Below, one piece after another: positions 11,488-30,731 of a DNA stretch of 64,000 nucleotides. The position numbers and the translations under genes were made by a program. Each line of letters begins with the position of its first letter. Within the stretch, counting starts at the first letter, position 1. The notes beneath the pieces were generated by a model. That model did no database searches. It saw only the letters and a program-made list of their open reading frames with translations, and had not been told where the DNA came from. Origin of the DNA: Zygnema cylindricum (Eukaryota; Streptophyta; Zygnematophyceae; Zygnematales; Zygnemataceae); the NCBI GenBank assembly GCA_037447655.1, contig JBBHKE010001905.1, forward strand, positions 1 through 64,000, read 5' to 3'.

Positions 11488-13870
11488 ATTGCCCTTCAGC
11501 GAGCGCAAGTTGCGGCCCTCCTTCGAGGAAGCACGGTGGGAGATGACAGGTGGGGTCTTCCAAATCTTACACCAAATTGAATCAATTGGGTGTCGCAACA
11601 CGAGGGTGTTGTAGGGCGTTATTCGAAGGTTTACGGGCGATTCTTCACTTGGATCCGGATTGGGTGGTTCTCCAAGTCAACATTGCTAACGCTTTTTTCA
11701 CGGTCGATTGCAATGCCATTTTTCATAAGGGTCGACAAGCGTCGTCACCTATTAACCCAATTTTCTTTGTTGTCCGTGCGTTTTACTTTAAACCCAACCT
11801 TTTACTTTATCTTATCGAAGGCTCATTGGGGGACGTGGCCACTTCAAAATTAGTAACTGGTACTCATCAAGGTGACCTTTTAAGAGCCTATTTGTTAGCT
11901 CTCGCACACCGGCAAGCTTTAGTAGCATTGGCTATGTCTTATCATTTTCGTTTGTTCCCTTTGATTGTTCTTGACACCCTTATCATTGGCTCGTGGAACC
12001 AGGTTTTCAATACCTTTCACCATTTTTCATAGCAACTTTTTTAGATACACCTTTTCGTATATGTCGGATGGAGCCCGGCTGATCTGCCACCAAATTCTCT
12101 CTCCCGTCAAGATTCCGTCTTTCCACTCCACAAGAGGGAAAAACGGCTTCAGGTTCCCCTATTGGAACCCCTGATTTTTTTAACCCGGTTGTTAAAAACG
12201 CCTTGTTAGACAACCTTTCTCATTGTGAGGACATTCACAAACTTACGGATTCCCAAGTGGCGTTTGTTATCTTAACTCGTTGTTTTGCCCAACCCCCTTT
12301 GTACTTGGCCCACACTTTACCCTCCGACTCTTCTTTCCTTTCCTTCCTTTCCGAATTTGATGATCGGCCCTTTCTAACTATACATCAGCTAATCACCCAT
12401 GGTATTGTTGATCGCCCGAAAGGCCTCCTTGCTCGTAGACAAGTTACTTTACTAATCACTTGCGAGGTCTCGGTTTGTGTTCTACAGCCACCTTGGCACC
12501 AGCCACTTATCTATGGAGCTGGGCTTTGGTGGCATGAATTATTACTTAAATGTTTCCAATGGACGATACTCCTATTTTAGCTTATGCATTTTCTCAAGTT
12601 GACGAGGGTTTACTCTATTTCCAACTGACATAATTGTCCATTTGAGCGCATTTACTAGTGGAGGCTCAAGCTAAAGTTCACGCGTTATCCTCCCTCGTCA
12701 CTGGAATTCACTCACGTGTGCAACAACATATCGCTGATAAGGTATCTGTTGGCAAATTCAAAGATCTACTTGAGGCACTCCTTACGACAGAAACATTGGG
12801 TCACCTTCTATAGTGTTCTGCGTTGGAGCTTGGCTTATTGCTCAACCAACTTTCAATTCGCTTCGTTTATCATCTCTTCAGTTTTTTGTCGCACTTCGCT
12901 TAATGCGTGGCTTGCTGCACCCTTGCCTTTTAGGCAAGCCCCATTTCATTAGTGGTCAGCCTATTGACAAGCAAGGGGTCCATTCGGTATGTTGCTCACA
13001 CGGTGAGGAGCGATCAACAACACACGACATGGTACGAGATGCAATCGTTGCCGAAGGTTCTAAAGCGGGATACACAGTCAAGTGCGAGTTGTCGCACATA
13101 CAACAACCACGTTCTCAATGTAGGGGTACACCGGGCCTTTGTGTGGATCTTGTGTTTATACATGGCGCGCCGAGAACATTAGGGGACGTAGTCCTCACAA
13201 ACCATACAAGATCCCATGTTTCCTTGCGTGTGACGTTACATATTGGTATCGAGGCACGAAATGCAGTGGCTTCGAAGGAACGTGATTACCCACACCGAGA
13301 CCCAAGTGATAGTTTCACACCATTTGCTTTAGAGATATGGGGGGACCTAGACTATTCTTTCGACGTTTTTTTGCGCGATTGCGCTACACGATCTTTCGAA
13401 ATTAGAGGATGTGACAGCCCTTCTCCAACCCTCATGTCGGCTTTTTAGCGCCAACTCATCTTTGTCGCCCTTTAACGTTCTCAAACATTCCCAGCGTTCC
13501 CAAGCTTCGGCCATTATCTGACAGATCACGGTGGTGACTGATTGTCGAGGATTGCGAGACTTACCCCCGCGCCACTTGACGCATGTTGACGATATTGGTA
13601 GTTCCGAACGTTTGTTCGTCATAGTCTAGTTCTGCATAGTCTTAGGCTTCAGTGTGTAAGGTAGTTTGTAGTGTTTCAACGGTTTGGTTTTCGTTGTACT
13701 TGCTTTATCTCTTTTTTTCTTAGGATTTTAAACCACCTTTGTTGTGTTTTTAGTCCTTTAGGATTTTGGTATTTTACCTTTGTTGGTCATCAATTTTTTT
13801 TTGTGAAAATTATGTTTTGTACTTTGATGGCTTTTCAACCGCGTTTTTATAACTAAATTCTATTCTTTCT
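11488..13870 (+). pseudogene. Decayed non-LTR retroelement: reverse transcriptase plus C-terminal nuclease-like domain
   Basis: Reverse transcriptase motifs appear at about 11640-12000: DWVVLQVNIANAF (motif A, Asp changed to Asn), GTHQGDLL (motif B) and VLDTLIIG (motif C, first Asp of the DD pair lost). A downstream region has SQVAFVILTRCF near 12256. At about 12955-13320 is a Cys/His segment (CCSHGEERSTTHDMVRDAI), then VDLVFIHGAPRTLGDVV and later KERD, the spacing of a PD-(D/E)XK nuclease. In LINE elements of the R2/Dong type a restriction-like endonuclease occupies this place, so I infer that class. Frames shift several times. About 240 bp of T-rich sequence (13620-13860) resembles a 3' UTR. 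Element A lies directly upstream. Confidence 0.6.
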
Positions 13871-13884
13871 TTTGCTCTCACTGG

Positions 13885-14600
13885 TAAATCAATGCTTGTC
13901 ACACGGGCATGGACCGTGTCTTGTTTTATCATGCCCGTTTATCATGCTCGTTACACACGCATGGACCATTTGCTGTTTATCAAAACGTGTAAATACAGTA
14001 CTATTGTAATATTCAAGACGTCCTTACGTACATTTGTTGACGCGACCCAAAATCACACAACGATTGACGGTAAATCAAGCAAAAAATTGACGGCACGAAA
14101 TCTCACTTCTTGAAAAGGACGGTCATCTTTTGAACGGTCTGCATTCTATGATCGGACGGTCATGAACGAAGGATAAACGGTTGAAGACTCATTAGAGGTG
14201 GCGGCTTTATCTCTATTCATTGACAGGATCGAGCATCCAAAATCTAACAGTCAAAACGATTCCCCAAGGGTTACTTTGAAAGTTACACGATCGGTGAGGT
14301 CGGCCGAGGGACAAAGTTAACCCTTTGCTGACGTCAAATCAATGCCAATTACACGGGCATGGACCGTTTCCTGTTTATCGTGCCTTTTGATCGTGCCCGT
14401 TTATCATGCCCGTTGATCGTGCCCGTTACACGCGCATGGACTGTGTCCTGTTTATCGAATAATTTAGGCACTATTGTACTATTCTAGACGGCCGTACGGA
14501 CATTTAGACGCGACCCAAAACATCACAACAATTGACGCAAAATCGAAAAAAAAATGAACGGCACGAAATCGTACTTCTTGAAACGGACGGCTAACATTTT
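13885..14600. repeat. Two diverged direct repeats, about 240 bp, 450 bp apart
   Basis: The unit at 13885-14130 (taaatcaatgcttgtcacac, cacgggcatggaccgt, gacgcgacccaaaa, cacttcttgaaa) recurs at 14335-14600 in the same order with substitutions. The motif atcatgcccg is further repeated inside each unit. No open frame is supported. Confidence 0.6.
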
Positions 14601-14689
14601 GAAGTTACCCGTTTAGTGACGTTGGCCGAGGCACTATGCTACCCGATCGCTGACATGGTCCGATGGACAACGTTACCCGTTTGCTGACG

Positions 14690-14825
14690 TTGCCCGAAGG
14701 ACACGCCGTTTACGGATGCAGACGAACAGAAAGTCGGCCTATTTAAACGTTAACTGACGTCGCCCGAGGGACACGCCGTTTACGGGTGCAGACGAACAAA
14801 AAGTCGGCCTATTTAAAGGTTTTCA
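14690..14825. repeat. Tandem repeat, about 65 bp x 2
   Basis: The run cgaaggacacgccgtttacg...aaagtcggcctatttaaa occurs twice in succession (about 14694-14756 and 14761-14822). It ends just before the transposon Y1. Confidence 0.65.
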
Positions 14826-14848
14826 AACAGACAACCAAAGGTCTATAA

Positions 14849-16569
14849 GGGTGCGTCTCCATGTGCTTAAGTAAGGGTTTTTTTTTGTCGTTTTCCCGTA
14901 AAACTTAGAGCCGTACCGCGTAAGTTTCAACAGTACAAAAAAATAGGAAAAATGATAATTACATTTTGCATCATCATCAAATTTAAGATGTACTACATGC
15001 TGTCGTCTTGTGTTCTTCGACCCACGGCTACGCCAAAAAACGTCATCTTCAAACTTTTCTTTAAAACACAGGGATGATGTGTTTTAAAACAAAGTATATT
15101 CAAAAAACAAATAGGAACACGTATTCGCACGTGTAAAAATTTATATACATATTTCAGATGAATTTAAGCGACGGCAAAAGGTACAGTATTTGTTATTTTT
15201 TGTCCGTTTGCGTCTATCAAAGTACACAATTTGTTTTGTTTTGTCGCTTTTCGTTCAATACCGATTTTTCCATTCCAGGGGTTGTAAAATTCCGATGCCA
15301 TTTGACGAAATCGTGAGAAATCTGTGATAGCCTATTCCCACGTGAGCATTTGTAACTTTTTTGCCCATTCCGATGATTTTCCCGAAACTCATCGGAAAAC
15401 GGGTGTTGTGACACCAAAATTTTGGCACGTAACTCCGATTGAAGGTGTCGTGTGACACGTCACACGCTTCGACGTCATCAAACATAGGTGCGAAAACAAA
15501 CCTGCATTTTTTCTAACATACTACACCGCGCATCGTTATTAGTGTCAAAGTTTAAATAGTGTGGAAGTAAATATACTGTCATTGGCGCTAATTAAGATTT
15601 TTTTTTTTTTTTAAAAGGTGTATTCTAATTTCGGCGTTTATGCTAATTTGGGAACAGCAAAAATGGAATATTCGTTTACGATTATATACATTAATATATG
15701 TATCCGTACAAAATATTATAAATCGTACGCCGTCGTGAAATTTAAATATCCGTACATGTAAGACTAATTTACGTGTCAGGACAATCCCGTTTTTTCAGCG
15801 CACGATCCTATGCGTGCGCGCCTGATTTAACTCATTTTTTGTAGAATTTTCACTTGAAAAGGTACATTTATGTACGGTTTGACATAGACCGTACACCACA
15901 CTATTTAGATATTATTGTAATTCGTCCTTTACGCTATTTTGTACGGTACCTTAATTAACGTCAAGGAAAAATTAAATTAGTGTCGTTGACACTAATAACG
16001 ATGCGCGGTGTAATGTTCGAAGGACGACGATGGTGGTTCAAAGTTTTGCAGTTTTTTGCGCGATTACAATGAAATAGCCGTTCGGGTGTTATTTTTGCTA
16101 CGTCACCTTTTGGGGTTACCGTTGGCCTGTTTCAAAGAAAGACGCAACTTTAACCCGCCTTCAATATCCTCAAATATTTTGAGGAAGTTCGTTTGTACGG
16201 TTTTCCGAGAACTTCCGAAAACAACAAAGTTGGTGCTCGGAAAGCCCTACATTATTCGAACTCCCGTCTGTTGCGGAAGTGAATTTTTTTGTGAATTTTT
16301 TTCCGGTGGGAACAGGCTATTTGGGCGCCCCAGCAAGCCGCACACGCCGCCTCTCTCACGCAGCTTCGGAATTTTTCACAATTTGGTGCGTCATCACAGA
16401 TTGTACACTGTCGACAGCCGTCATGGGCATTGTCGACGTATACAACCGTCACGCCTTTAAGTGACAACTTCGTTTGGTACACATAGGGACACCCGAAATC
16501 CGGGTCCGCCGGATCTGCGCTAAAAAACAAAGTAAATTCTCTAAGTTTCAAGTACATGGAGACGCACCC
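14849..16569. mobile_element. Harbinger-like non-autonomous DNA transposon Y1
   Basis: Terminal inverted repeats start GGGTGCGTCTCCATGT and end ACATGGAGACGCACCC, flanked by TAA on both sides (14846-14848, 16570-16572). A 3-bp TAA/TTA duplication and G-rich ends are typical of PIF/Harbinger and Tourist elements. The element holds MITE M2. Its sequence outside M2 matches Y2 (31448-32226) in opposite orientation, including gcagatccggcggacccgg-type blocks. No transposase frame is seen. It ends about 220 bp upstream of the ARV1 start codon. Confidence 0.8.
15524..16010. mobile_element. MITE M2 (TA-flanked, CACCGC family)
   Basis: 487 bp with ends CACCGCGCATCGTTATTAGTG and its complement, flanked by TA (15522-15523, 16011-16012). 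It is nested in Y1. It is the same subfamily as M7 (40238-40775), which lies in the opposite orientation and shares the whole core. There is no coding sequence. Confidence 0.85.
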
Positions 16570-16570
16570 T

Positions 16571-16786
16571 AATTGTATAAAGACAAGTTTAATGTGCGCA
16601 AACAATTGGAAACGCTATATGTTGAAACTCCTCGGAGATTTCGTGTTTAGTATGCGTATTCTACGCGCATACAATAATATTATTTTCGCACATCAAACCT
16701 ATGATTGTACCGCTTTCACTCTCTTTTCTCTCTCTCTGTCCTTCAGATGAGATTTCTCCTTGTTCCTACGATTCTCCTCGCGTCTC
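16571..16786 (+). promoter_or_regulatory. Upstream region of ARV1
   Basis: This 216-bp stretch separates transposon Y1 from the ARV1 ATG. It holds a TATAAA at about 16576 and a pyrimidine-rich tract (ctctctctgtccttcag) at about 16725-16746. No direct evidence fixes the transcription start; the promoter may extend into Y1. Confidence 0.35.
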
Positions 16787-23250
<6,464 letters not shown>

Positions 23251-23252
23251 TG

Positions 23253-23456
23253 CACTGCTCATCCCTATTTGAAGTTATCCACTCTAATTTGAGTGAGTGT
23301 TTTTTTTTTACCCAAAATCATTCATCAGTTTTTACAAAACTATTTGGTCGAGTGGCCCATAATGAGTCGTGATTAGAAACCTGATTTAGTGTGATTTATA
23401 ATGATAGTGTTATTAAACACTAATGACTCACGAACTCTAGTAGCGATGGGGCGGTG
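23253..23456. mobile_element. MITE M4 (CACCGC family) at the ARV1 stop codon
   Basis: The left end CACTGCTCATCCCTATTTGAAG aligns with the complement of the right end (CACCGCCCCATCGCTACTAG). The right flank is TA (23457-23458); the left flank is TG, one transition from TA. The left end begins two bases after the ARV1 TAG. Inner similarity to other M cores is limited to an atTAGTGTTtaataacac block. Confidence 0.55.
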
Positions 23457-23954
23457 TACCTAAGGAATTTAATAAGGTTATAAGGTTATAGTCATAAAAT
23501 AAGGTGGGTACAAATAGTCATAAAATGGTGTCGGTTGATCCCATCTTCTTTTTTGATTTTGTTGAAGGGATGTGAACCCATCTGCATAATTAAAAAAACC
23601 TAATTTTATAAAAAGGTTTTATTAAGAAAGTGTGAGATTCTTTTTTGGTTTGATTCTCTAGTATCGTTGTTTCTTTGGAGGGTGAGAGTTTTAGGTCGGG
23701 TTTTACTTTCGCTTCACCAGTTTTCCATCTTCTCATGTTTCATGTTCCATGTTTGAGTGTAGGTTTTTTTCTTTTGAGTTGGGTCAAATTAGTTTATTTC
23801 TCGAATACTAACATTTTTTTTTGTCTATTCTATCAAATACTTGAAAGGCTCCATTGTTTTAACCTTTTTCTTCCCTTTTTTTTTTCAGGTGTTGTCCTTT
23901 GTCTGTCAATTTGACAATGAACATAAAAGAAGGCACAATCAAAAGCCAATTTTA
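23457..23954. other. No feature recognised
   Basis: AT-rich sequence between M4 and the non-LTR copy at 23955. It probably includes distal ARV1 3' flank. I see no coding or repeat structure. Confidence 0.4.
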
Positions 23955-25982
23955 TTTGTAACTTAATATAATAAACTGGTCATCAAATGGAAAATGAAGA
24001 CGTGTATGGGAAAAAATTGTATTCAGTGGTGAATAATACATCAACGCTAATAATGATACATGATGTACTGTATTGTACTGTTGATAATAATAAATTGTAA
24101 TGGCTGACTTTATTAAAAAGCACGTTGGTAAATTATGTCAGTTCTTGGGAACAAAAAGAGGTTGCAGTGTTAAAACTGAAAAACTACATGCGGAGGGAAT
24201 AAAACAAGAAGGATAACCAAGGCAAAATCAATGAAAATACAAAAAGATGGCTAGGAGACTGAAAACACCCAATGAAGCAATAAACACCAAACAAAACACT
24301 TACGGAAAGATCCAAAATGACTCAACCAAATCTAACATAACTAAAATATACGAGAAGCAATCATGTAAATCCTCAAATCTCATAAGAGCACAAGGAGGGA
24401 GTTCCGGAACACCTCGACTATCCAAAATTGCAATATACGATCAAAGGAGGATAGAAGCCTGCACTCGTTGTACGGCAACAGCTAAATATTGACGATTGAA
24501 AGAAGTTAGTAGGGCTCCCAAGTCTTGAGCGCACAAACGATAGTTGACCACAAGCGCTTAGAAACTCGTCAATAGCCACACCCAAACAACCAAATATCTC
24601 AACCGCTGTCAGAATGAAGCCATACATAACATTGTTATGGGCACAATCACGCCCTTTCTTCTTAGCCTCGTCACAGTCGGCCACACCGACATATCGAGCT
24701 CCCTAATTGACGACTATATTCGAGGGAGGGTTGGCCAAAACAACGTCACCAAATATGCGACATGCACCATCAAGAAATATAATGTCAATCCGACACGAAG
24801 AAATGATGTGGGAAACCTCCTGACGAGACGAACAGATTATCCCCTCGGAAGCCATAGTTGGTGTCACAAATCATGTCGTGCTTCTGAATCAACTCGGCCC
24901 CGTGGGAGCAACGAGGCAAATGGATTCCGTCGGGCTCGAGAACGCGGTCACACGAACAAACAAGAGAGCCAGGCAAAGGTGAATGGCGGAGGCCAAGCCA
25001 AAACCTAAGGTTTGTGGTGAATTGAGCCGGCGTGAAACAAAGGGGGATAAAATAGGGGTAGCCAATAGCAAAGCTCCAAAACAAAGTCCACTACAAGAGA
25101 GAAAGTGTGCACGAGAAGAATGGGAAGGAAGCGCCTCGCGAAGCTCGGTCTTAATGGCGGCGACAACTTGGTCAAAAATGGATTCTTGAACACGCGCAAC
25201 TGATGCTGAGGCCAAAAGGCGAGCAGGCCAAGACTTGCGATCAAAAGCCCCACTACCTAAAAAGTGTGAAGGACGTCCAACATGCGATCATCAAATGCAA
25301 AAAAGGAAGACACAAATGTAAGGGTGGGAGGGGAAGTGCTAGTACAGTAGGAGGGGTGATGGGGGAAGCACCGTGTCATAAGGGCAAAAGTCACTTGGGG
25401 ATCAAAAAGGTTAGGAAGGCGGTCCACGTGGGACAAATCTGTTTGAAGAGGAAAATCAAGAAATTGGGTCACGTAAGGATTCGAACCGAGCAAGCAACCC
25501 AACACGCGAATGCTTTCGGATGGAGGAAGAGTATGAAAACCAAGAGGGGCAATGAAAGGAGGAGGAATAGCACTGATATATTGAATATTGAACCGTCAAA
25601 TAGCTCCATATATCGCTTGAAGATCAACAAAAAATATCATGATATACTTGGTGGGAGTTGGGATATGTACAGTTATTGAACAAAAATTATATACAAAAAA
25701 CGGTGCGACAAAATCCTCCACCCTCCCATTTTTTCGCCTGGGTGAGAGGGGGTTTTTCTTTTGAAATTCTTTAATAAACTACTATAGTGGACGGAGGTAT
25801 CGCGATGATAAAGGACTCGATAAGTGATTGCGATACATCGTAATTTATATTGCCATATTATCTCTCTGGATATAACGGACTGATACATCAATTATCCTGA
25901 TGTTGAAAATGACACATATCGAATATCCACAAGAGACTCTACATACATTAACACAAATGATAAGTGTCCAAAGTAGCATGAA
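23955..25982 (-). pseudogene. Minus-strand non-LTR retroelement copy I (RT C-terminal region and nuclease-like end)
   Basis: Relative of the element at 11488-13870. On the minus strand, DPQVTFALMTRC near 25380 aligns with SQVAFVILTRC there. CSCDRVLEPDGIHLPRCSHG and IQKHDMICD at about 24840-24960 form the Cys/His segment. The nuclease part follows toward lower coordinates. A direct copy lies at 27150-29566; compared with it, this copy lacks about 230 bp near 25200. The copy ends at the TAA used by transposon Y3. Several frameshifts are present, so no product is expected. Confidence 0.6.
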
Positions 25983-25985
25983 TAA

Positions 25986-26806
25986 GGGTATTTTCGCATG
26001 TGCTAAAGTTACAGTTATTATCTCTCGTTTTCCTCCATATCTTAGAAAAAAACGTGAAAATCCATAGCCGTATCAAAAAATTGAAATTACTACCGTACAA
26101 GTTGCGTTACCGTGAAACTTTATATGTACTACAGTTTGTCGTTTAGGGCGATGTAGTTTGTCGTCTAGCGCGTTTCGACCCAATTTCGCGTCCCTTCAGC
26201 TCATCTTCAGACTTTATATAAAATCACCTCGCGAGGTGGTTTGAAATATAGTTACATGAGGTAAGCAAATAGGCAGGCGATTTCGCACGTGTCAAAAGTT
26301 TTTGACAATTTTGTGCGCGGAGTACAAAAAAAAAACCCACCGCACGTTTGCTGCCTTGTGCGTGACTTTTTCTCTGTGCGTTTTTTACTGTATAGGGGTC
26401 GTGTAGGGGGTTTTGACCAACGGACGCCATTTCGCAAAAGTGAAGTCCGTGAAAGCGCCTCTCTCTCTCTCACTCTCCCACTAACGCGTCTATCTCACAA
26501 TTCTTGCAATGAAAAAAGGCAAGAAAGGTATCAAATGAAAGATATATAAAAAACATTTCTTTTGGCTGTCTTTTAGCTTATTTTGGTGGCAAGTAGAGTG
26601 AGAACGGACGAAAAAACAAAATCGGGAAACCATGGCGAAATGTTATGGAATCAGTGACGTATACGCTATCATAATTTGAGCGTGACGTCAAAATGTCACA
26701 AACCCTAAACATCTACAATGTCACAAGTAGCTAGACGTCTACAACCGTCGCTATTTTGTAAACGTCATCAATTATCGCGAGTTTTGTACTTGTCTACAAT
26801 CGTCAC
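25986..26806. mobile_element. Harbinger-like transposon Y3, right end lost in the gap
   Basis: It starts GGGTATTTTCGCATGTGCTAAAG right after TAA (25983-25985), like the Y1/Y2 ends. The second copy of the surrounding sequence, at 29560-29566, has the TAA with different sequence after it. Interior blocks near 26640-26806 (gacgtctacaaccgtc, tctacaatcgtcac) resemble Y1 and Y2. The right terminus is not seen and probably lies in or beyond the N gap. Confidence 0.5.
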
Positions 26807-26816
26807 NNNNNNNNNN
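26807..26816. other. Assembly gap (10 N)
   Basis: Ten consecutive N. The true gap length is unknown. Confidence 1.
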
Positions 26817-27149
26817 GAATACTCTAGGCTCCTGAATGTACCAACGAAAAGCATCTATAAATCAATACAGCCCCAAAACAACTCAGTAAAACCTAGAAGG
26901 CAATTACAAAGCAAATCACAAAAAACGAAAAAACCCACAAAAGGTAGACGGACGGTCGAAAAACATAAAAACAACGAAAACGGTACCAATAGGAAAAACA
27001 AAATAAGGGAGGCGTACATCAAAAAGACAAAATTGTAACGATGGTAAAAAACAAGGGTCCCTTATGGTACCAAATGGTAGCGCGAAAAATTATTTCAGTC
27101 GGTAATGTTAAATAATAATAATTGTCATTTTATACCATGTAGCACATGT
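26817..27149. other. No feature recognised
   Basis: AT-rich sequence between the gap and the second minus-strand non-LTR copy. No supported gene or repeat. Confidence 0.4.
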
Positions 27150-29566
27150 AACCTAATATAATAAACTGGTCATCAAATGGAAAATGAAGACGTGTATGGG
27201 AAAAAAATGTTTTCAGTGGTGAAAAATACATAAACGCTAATAATGACACGATGTACCATATTTTACTGTTAATAATAATAAATTGTAATGGCTGACTTTA
27301 TTAAAAAGCGCGATGGTAAACCATGGTATTCCCTGGGAACAAAAAATGGTAGCAATGTTAAAACAGAAAAACTACATGCGGAGGGAATAAAACAAAAAGG
27401 ATAACCATGGCAAAAGCAACAAAAATACAAAAAGCTGGCAGGCAGATGGAAAACACCCAAAAAAGCAAAAAACACTAAACGAAACATTAACGGAAGATCC
27501 AAAATGACTCAACAAAACCCCGACATAACTAAATATCTACGAAAAGCAACCATGTAAGTCCTCGGATCTCATAAGAGCACGAAGAGGGAGTTCCGGAACA
27601 CCTTGACAATCCATAGTTGTAATAGAAGATCGTAGGAGGATAGATGCCTGCACTCGTTGTGCGGCCACAACTAAACGTTGATGATGGAAAGACATGGAAA
27701 GGGCTCTCAAGCCCACAGCGCTCGAACGATAGCCAACCACAAGCGCGGAGAAACTTGTCAATAGCCACACTCAAATAGACAAATATCTCGAGCGCTGTCG
27801 GATGAAGCCATCCATAGCGTTGCGATGGGCACAATCACGCTCTTTCTTCATAGACTCATCACGGGCGACCACACCAACATACTGAGTTGCCTAACTCACG
27901 ATTATATCCGAGGGAGGGTTGGCCAAAACAATGTCACCAAATAAGTGAGGTGCACCATCAAGTAATACAATGTCAATCCGACACGAAAAAATAATGTGGG
28001 AAACGTCCCAACGAACGAATAATCACCCCTCGGAAGCCATAGTTACGACGCAAATTGTGTTGTGCTCCTGAATAAACTCGCCCTCGTGGGAGCAACAAGG
28101 CAAATGGATTTCGTTGGGCTCGAGAATGCAATCACACGAACAAACAAGAGAGCTAGGCAAAGGTGAATGGAGGAGGTCAAGCCGAAACTTGAGGTTTGTG
28201 GTGATTGTTCCGGCGTGAGATAGAGGGGATATAATAGGGTTAGTCAATAGCAAAGCTCCAGAAACCAAGCCCACTACAAAAGAGAAAGTGGGAAGCGCCT
28301 CTAGAAGCTCAGTCTTAATGACGGCGACAACCTGATCAAAAATGGATTCTTGAACACGTGCAAATGATGTCGTAGCAAGAGTGGAAAGAACCGACATGTC
28401 CGCGATAGCTGCTGTAGGAAGAGAACATGACGCATAAAAGGCGAGCACACCATCCGGAACACGGGTAACAGCGGTAGTAACAACATGAGTGTCCCAAGCC
28501 AAAAAAAGAGAGACAATTGTGGAGGGAACAAGGCGCCAACTTCCCAAACAGGAAGCGAGAGCAACACGCGTCGTCGATTGTAAACCCAAACCGCCAACAG
28601 AGAGGGGATGAGTGGCCTAAAGGTAAGATGCGAGCCCAAACTCGCGATCAAAAGCCCCACGACTTAACAAAGTGTGAAGGACGTCCAACAGGCGATCATC
28701 AAATGCAAAATGGGAAGACCCAAATGTAAGGGTGGGAGGGGAAGTGCGAGTACGGTAGGAGGGGTGATGGGGGGGACACCGTGTCAAAAGGGCAAAAACC
28801 ACTTAGGGATCAAAAACGTTAGGAAGGTCGTCCACGTAGGAAAAATCTTTTAGAGAGCAAAATAGACACACGAATGCTTTCGGATGGAGGAGGAGTATGA
28901 AAACCAGGAGGGACAGTGAAAGGAGGAATAACTGTGATATATCAAATATCGAACCGTCAAATGGCTCCATATATTGCTTCAAGATCAACAAAAATTATCA
29001 CAATGTATTTGATGGGAGTTGGGACTTGTAGAGTTGTAGTACAAAAATAATATACAAAAAACGTTACGACAATATATCCACCCCCCCACTTGTTCGCCTA
29101 AGGGAGAGGGGTTTTTGCTTTTGAAATTCTTTGACAAATTATTGTAGTGGACGGAGGTACCGCGATGATAAAGGACACGATAATTGATTGCGATACATCG
29201 TAATTTATATTGCGATATTATCTCTCTCGATATATCGGACTGATGCATAGATTATTGTGTTGTTGAAAATGATACATATTGAATATCAACATCGACTGTA
29301 GATACATTAACACGAATGACTACACCGCCAATCGATATTAGCGTGTTGAACGCTAATTCAATCACGCTTTTTTTTTCTCAAATTCTCAAATAGAATTATC
29401 CATATTATTTAAAAAAAAACCTTAATTTCTAATTTGAGTAAACGGTTTCTTTCAAAATTTTCAAATTCTTAATTAGCGTAAATCACTGTAATTATTCCTA
29501 TACGCTAAAGAAACCTGTACGCTAATAGCCATTGGCGGTGTAGTGTCCAAAGTAGCATGAATAAGT
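27150..29566 (-). pseudogene. Minus-strand non-LTR retroelement copy II
   Basis: Direct repeat of 23955-25982 and more complete. The longest minus frame (28023-28589) includes VARVQESIFDQVVAVIKTEL-like sequence and CSCDCILEPNEIHLPCCSH with EHNTICV. At about 27800-28000 it continues with IDIVLLDGAPHLFGDIV and KKERDCAHR, which parallels VDLVFIHGAPRTLGDVV...KERD of the plus-strand copy and supports a PD-(D/E)XK-like nuclease. The thumb-region block with ALLTRCPPHHPSYRTRT lies near 28750. MITE M5 interrupts its 5' end. Stops and frameshifts are present. Confidence 0.6.
29323..29540. mobile_element. MITE M5 (TA-flanked, CACCGC family)
   Basis: 218 bp with ends CACCGCCAATCGATATTAGCG and its complement, flanked by TA (29321-29322, 29541-29542). 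Copy I of the host repeat at about 25955-25970 shows the uninterrupted site (aaatgataagtgtccaaag). Nearly the same length and core as M1. Confidence 0.88.
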
Positions 29567-29964
29567 CATTTGTGCGGCAAACTCGCCGCCATAAGAGTTA
29601 AATATAGGGAATTGATCATGACAGTGACTGCTTTGGTTGCGCACAGCCACGTCATTTTGTCAAAAAACGTACGTTTGAAGTACACATTGGTACAAATAAA
29701 GTACCGTTGAGTAAAAATTTGACGGTCAATCGGTTGGACATCTTTGACTTCCATAATATTGTTTCAACCGCTTAAAATTTTGTTGCGCTTGCGAACGTCG
29801 ACCGTCATAATAAAATTAGCAATTCACACGGTCGGCGAGCGTTTACAGCAACAAAACGGCGGCGACCACATGTAAATCAAATGGTTGCAGACAGTAACTT
29901 TTTGTCGTTATGTGAGCTCCACGGTGAGAGCACTTAGCCACAAAATTGAAATTGAATCGTCTAA

Positions 29965-30731
29965 GGGTAACCTTCCATCAGGTGTTCCCATTAATCGTAC
30001 GAACATGTTTACTGGCAGTAATATTTGTAACACCCTTCCATCAGGTCATGCCAGTGAATGAGGTGTTAGATTGCGATTGGTACCACATAGGGACCTGTTG
30101 AGCCGCACGGGAATAATCATCATTTCCAAAAGGACAAAATCGCAGTTGCGTATGTGTACGGGCGGACGCCGATTAAAATATCTAGTAGCGTCATGCTAAT
30201 AAACAATCTGAACGTTATTAGGGTTGTTGTGGTATCAACGGCCACGAAAACCGTTGCAAAATTTTTAGTTTGAACAAATGTCCAAGGATGTACCATTTGT
30301 ACGTGAATCGCTGTATCGCACATTTATGAAGGAGACGTCACAAGATGTCTTACAACCAAGTTTTTTTTGTCGTCGAACAGGTTGGCTTTGATGTCACTCG
30401 GTACACTCCATTTGCCACATGTAAGTTTAATGCATCACGTCTGTCGTGGATCGACTATGACTTTACAAGTGGACCAAAACACGCGTCCAGTAATCACAAA
30501 CTCTCCTCCCGAGGACAGTGGGAGGAGACTAGCTACGTACTGGAAACAAGAAGCGTTTGCGTCGAAAATTGAAAATCGGACGGTGGTAGTTTTCTCCAAG
30601 AAGTCTAGAGAGTCTCAACGAATTTTTAGTAAACATCTTTTGTAAAAAACAAAAAAAAACAGTACGGCCTAGTACGGAACGGTACTTTCTCCAGTAAACA
30701 ACCCCACTTTTCGCCTGATGGAAGGTTACCC
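29965..30731. mobile_element. Harbinger-like transposon X1 in the left palindrome arm
   Basis: Terminal inverted repeats are GGGTAACCTTCCATCAGG and its complement, flanked by TAA (29962-29964, 30732-30734). The right palindrome arm has the empty site, with a single TAA (TTA on the plus strand) near 32245. The interior of 767 bp has no open frame of note. It is related to X2. Confidence 0.88.
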
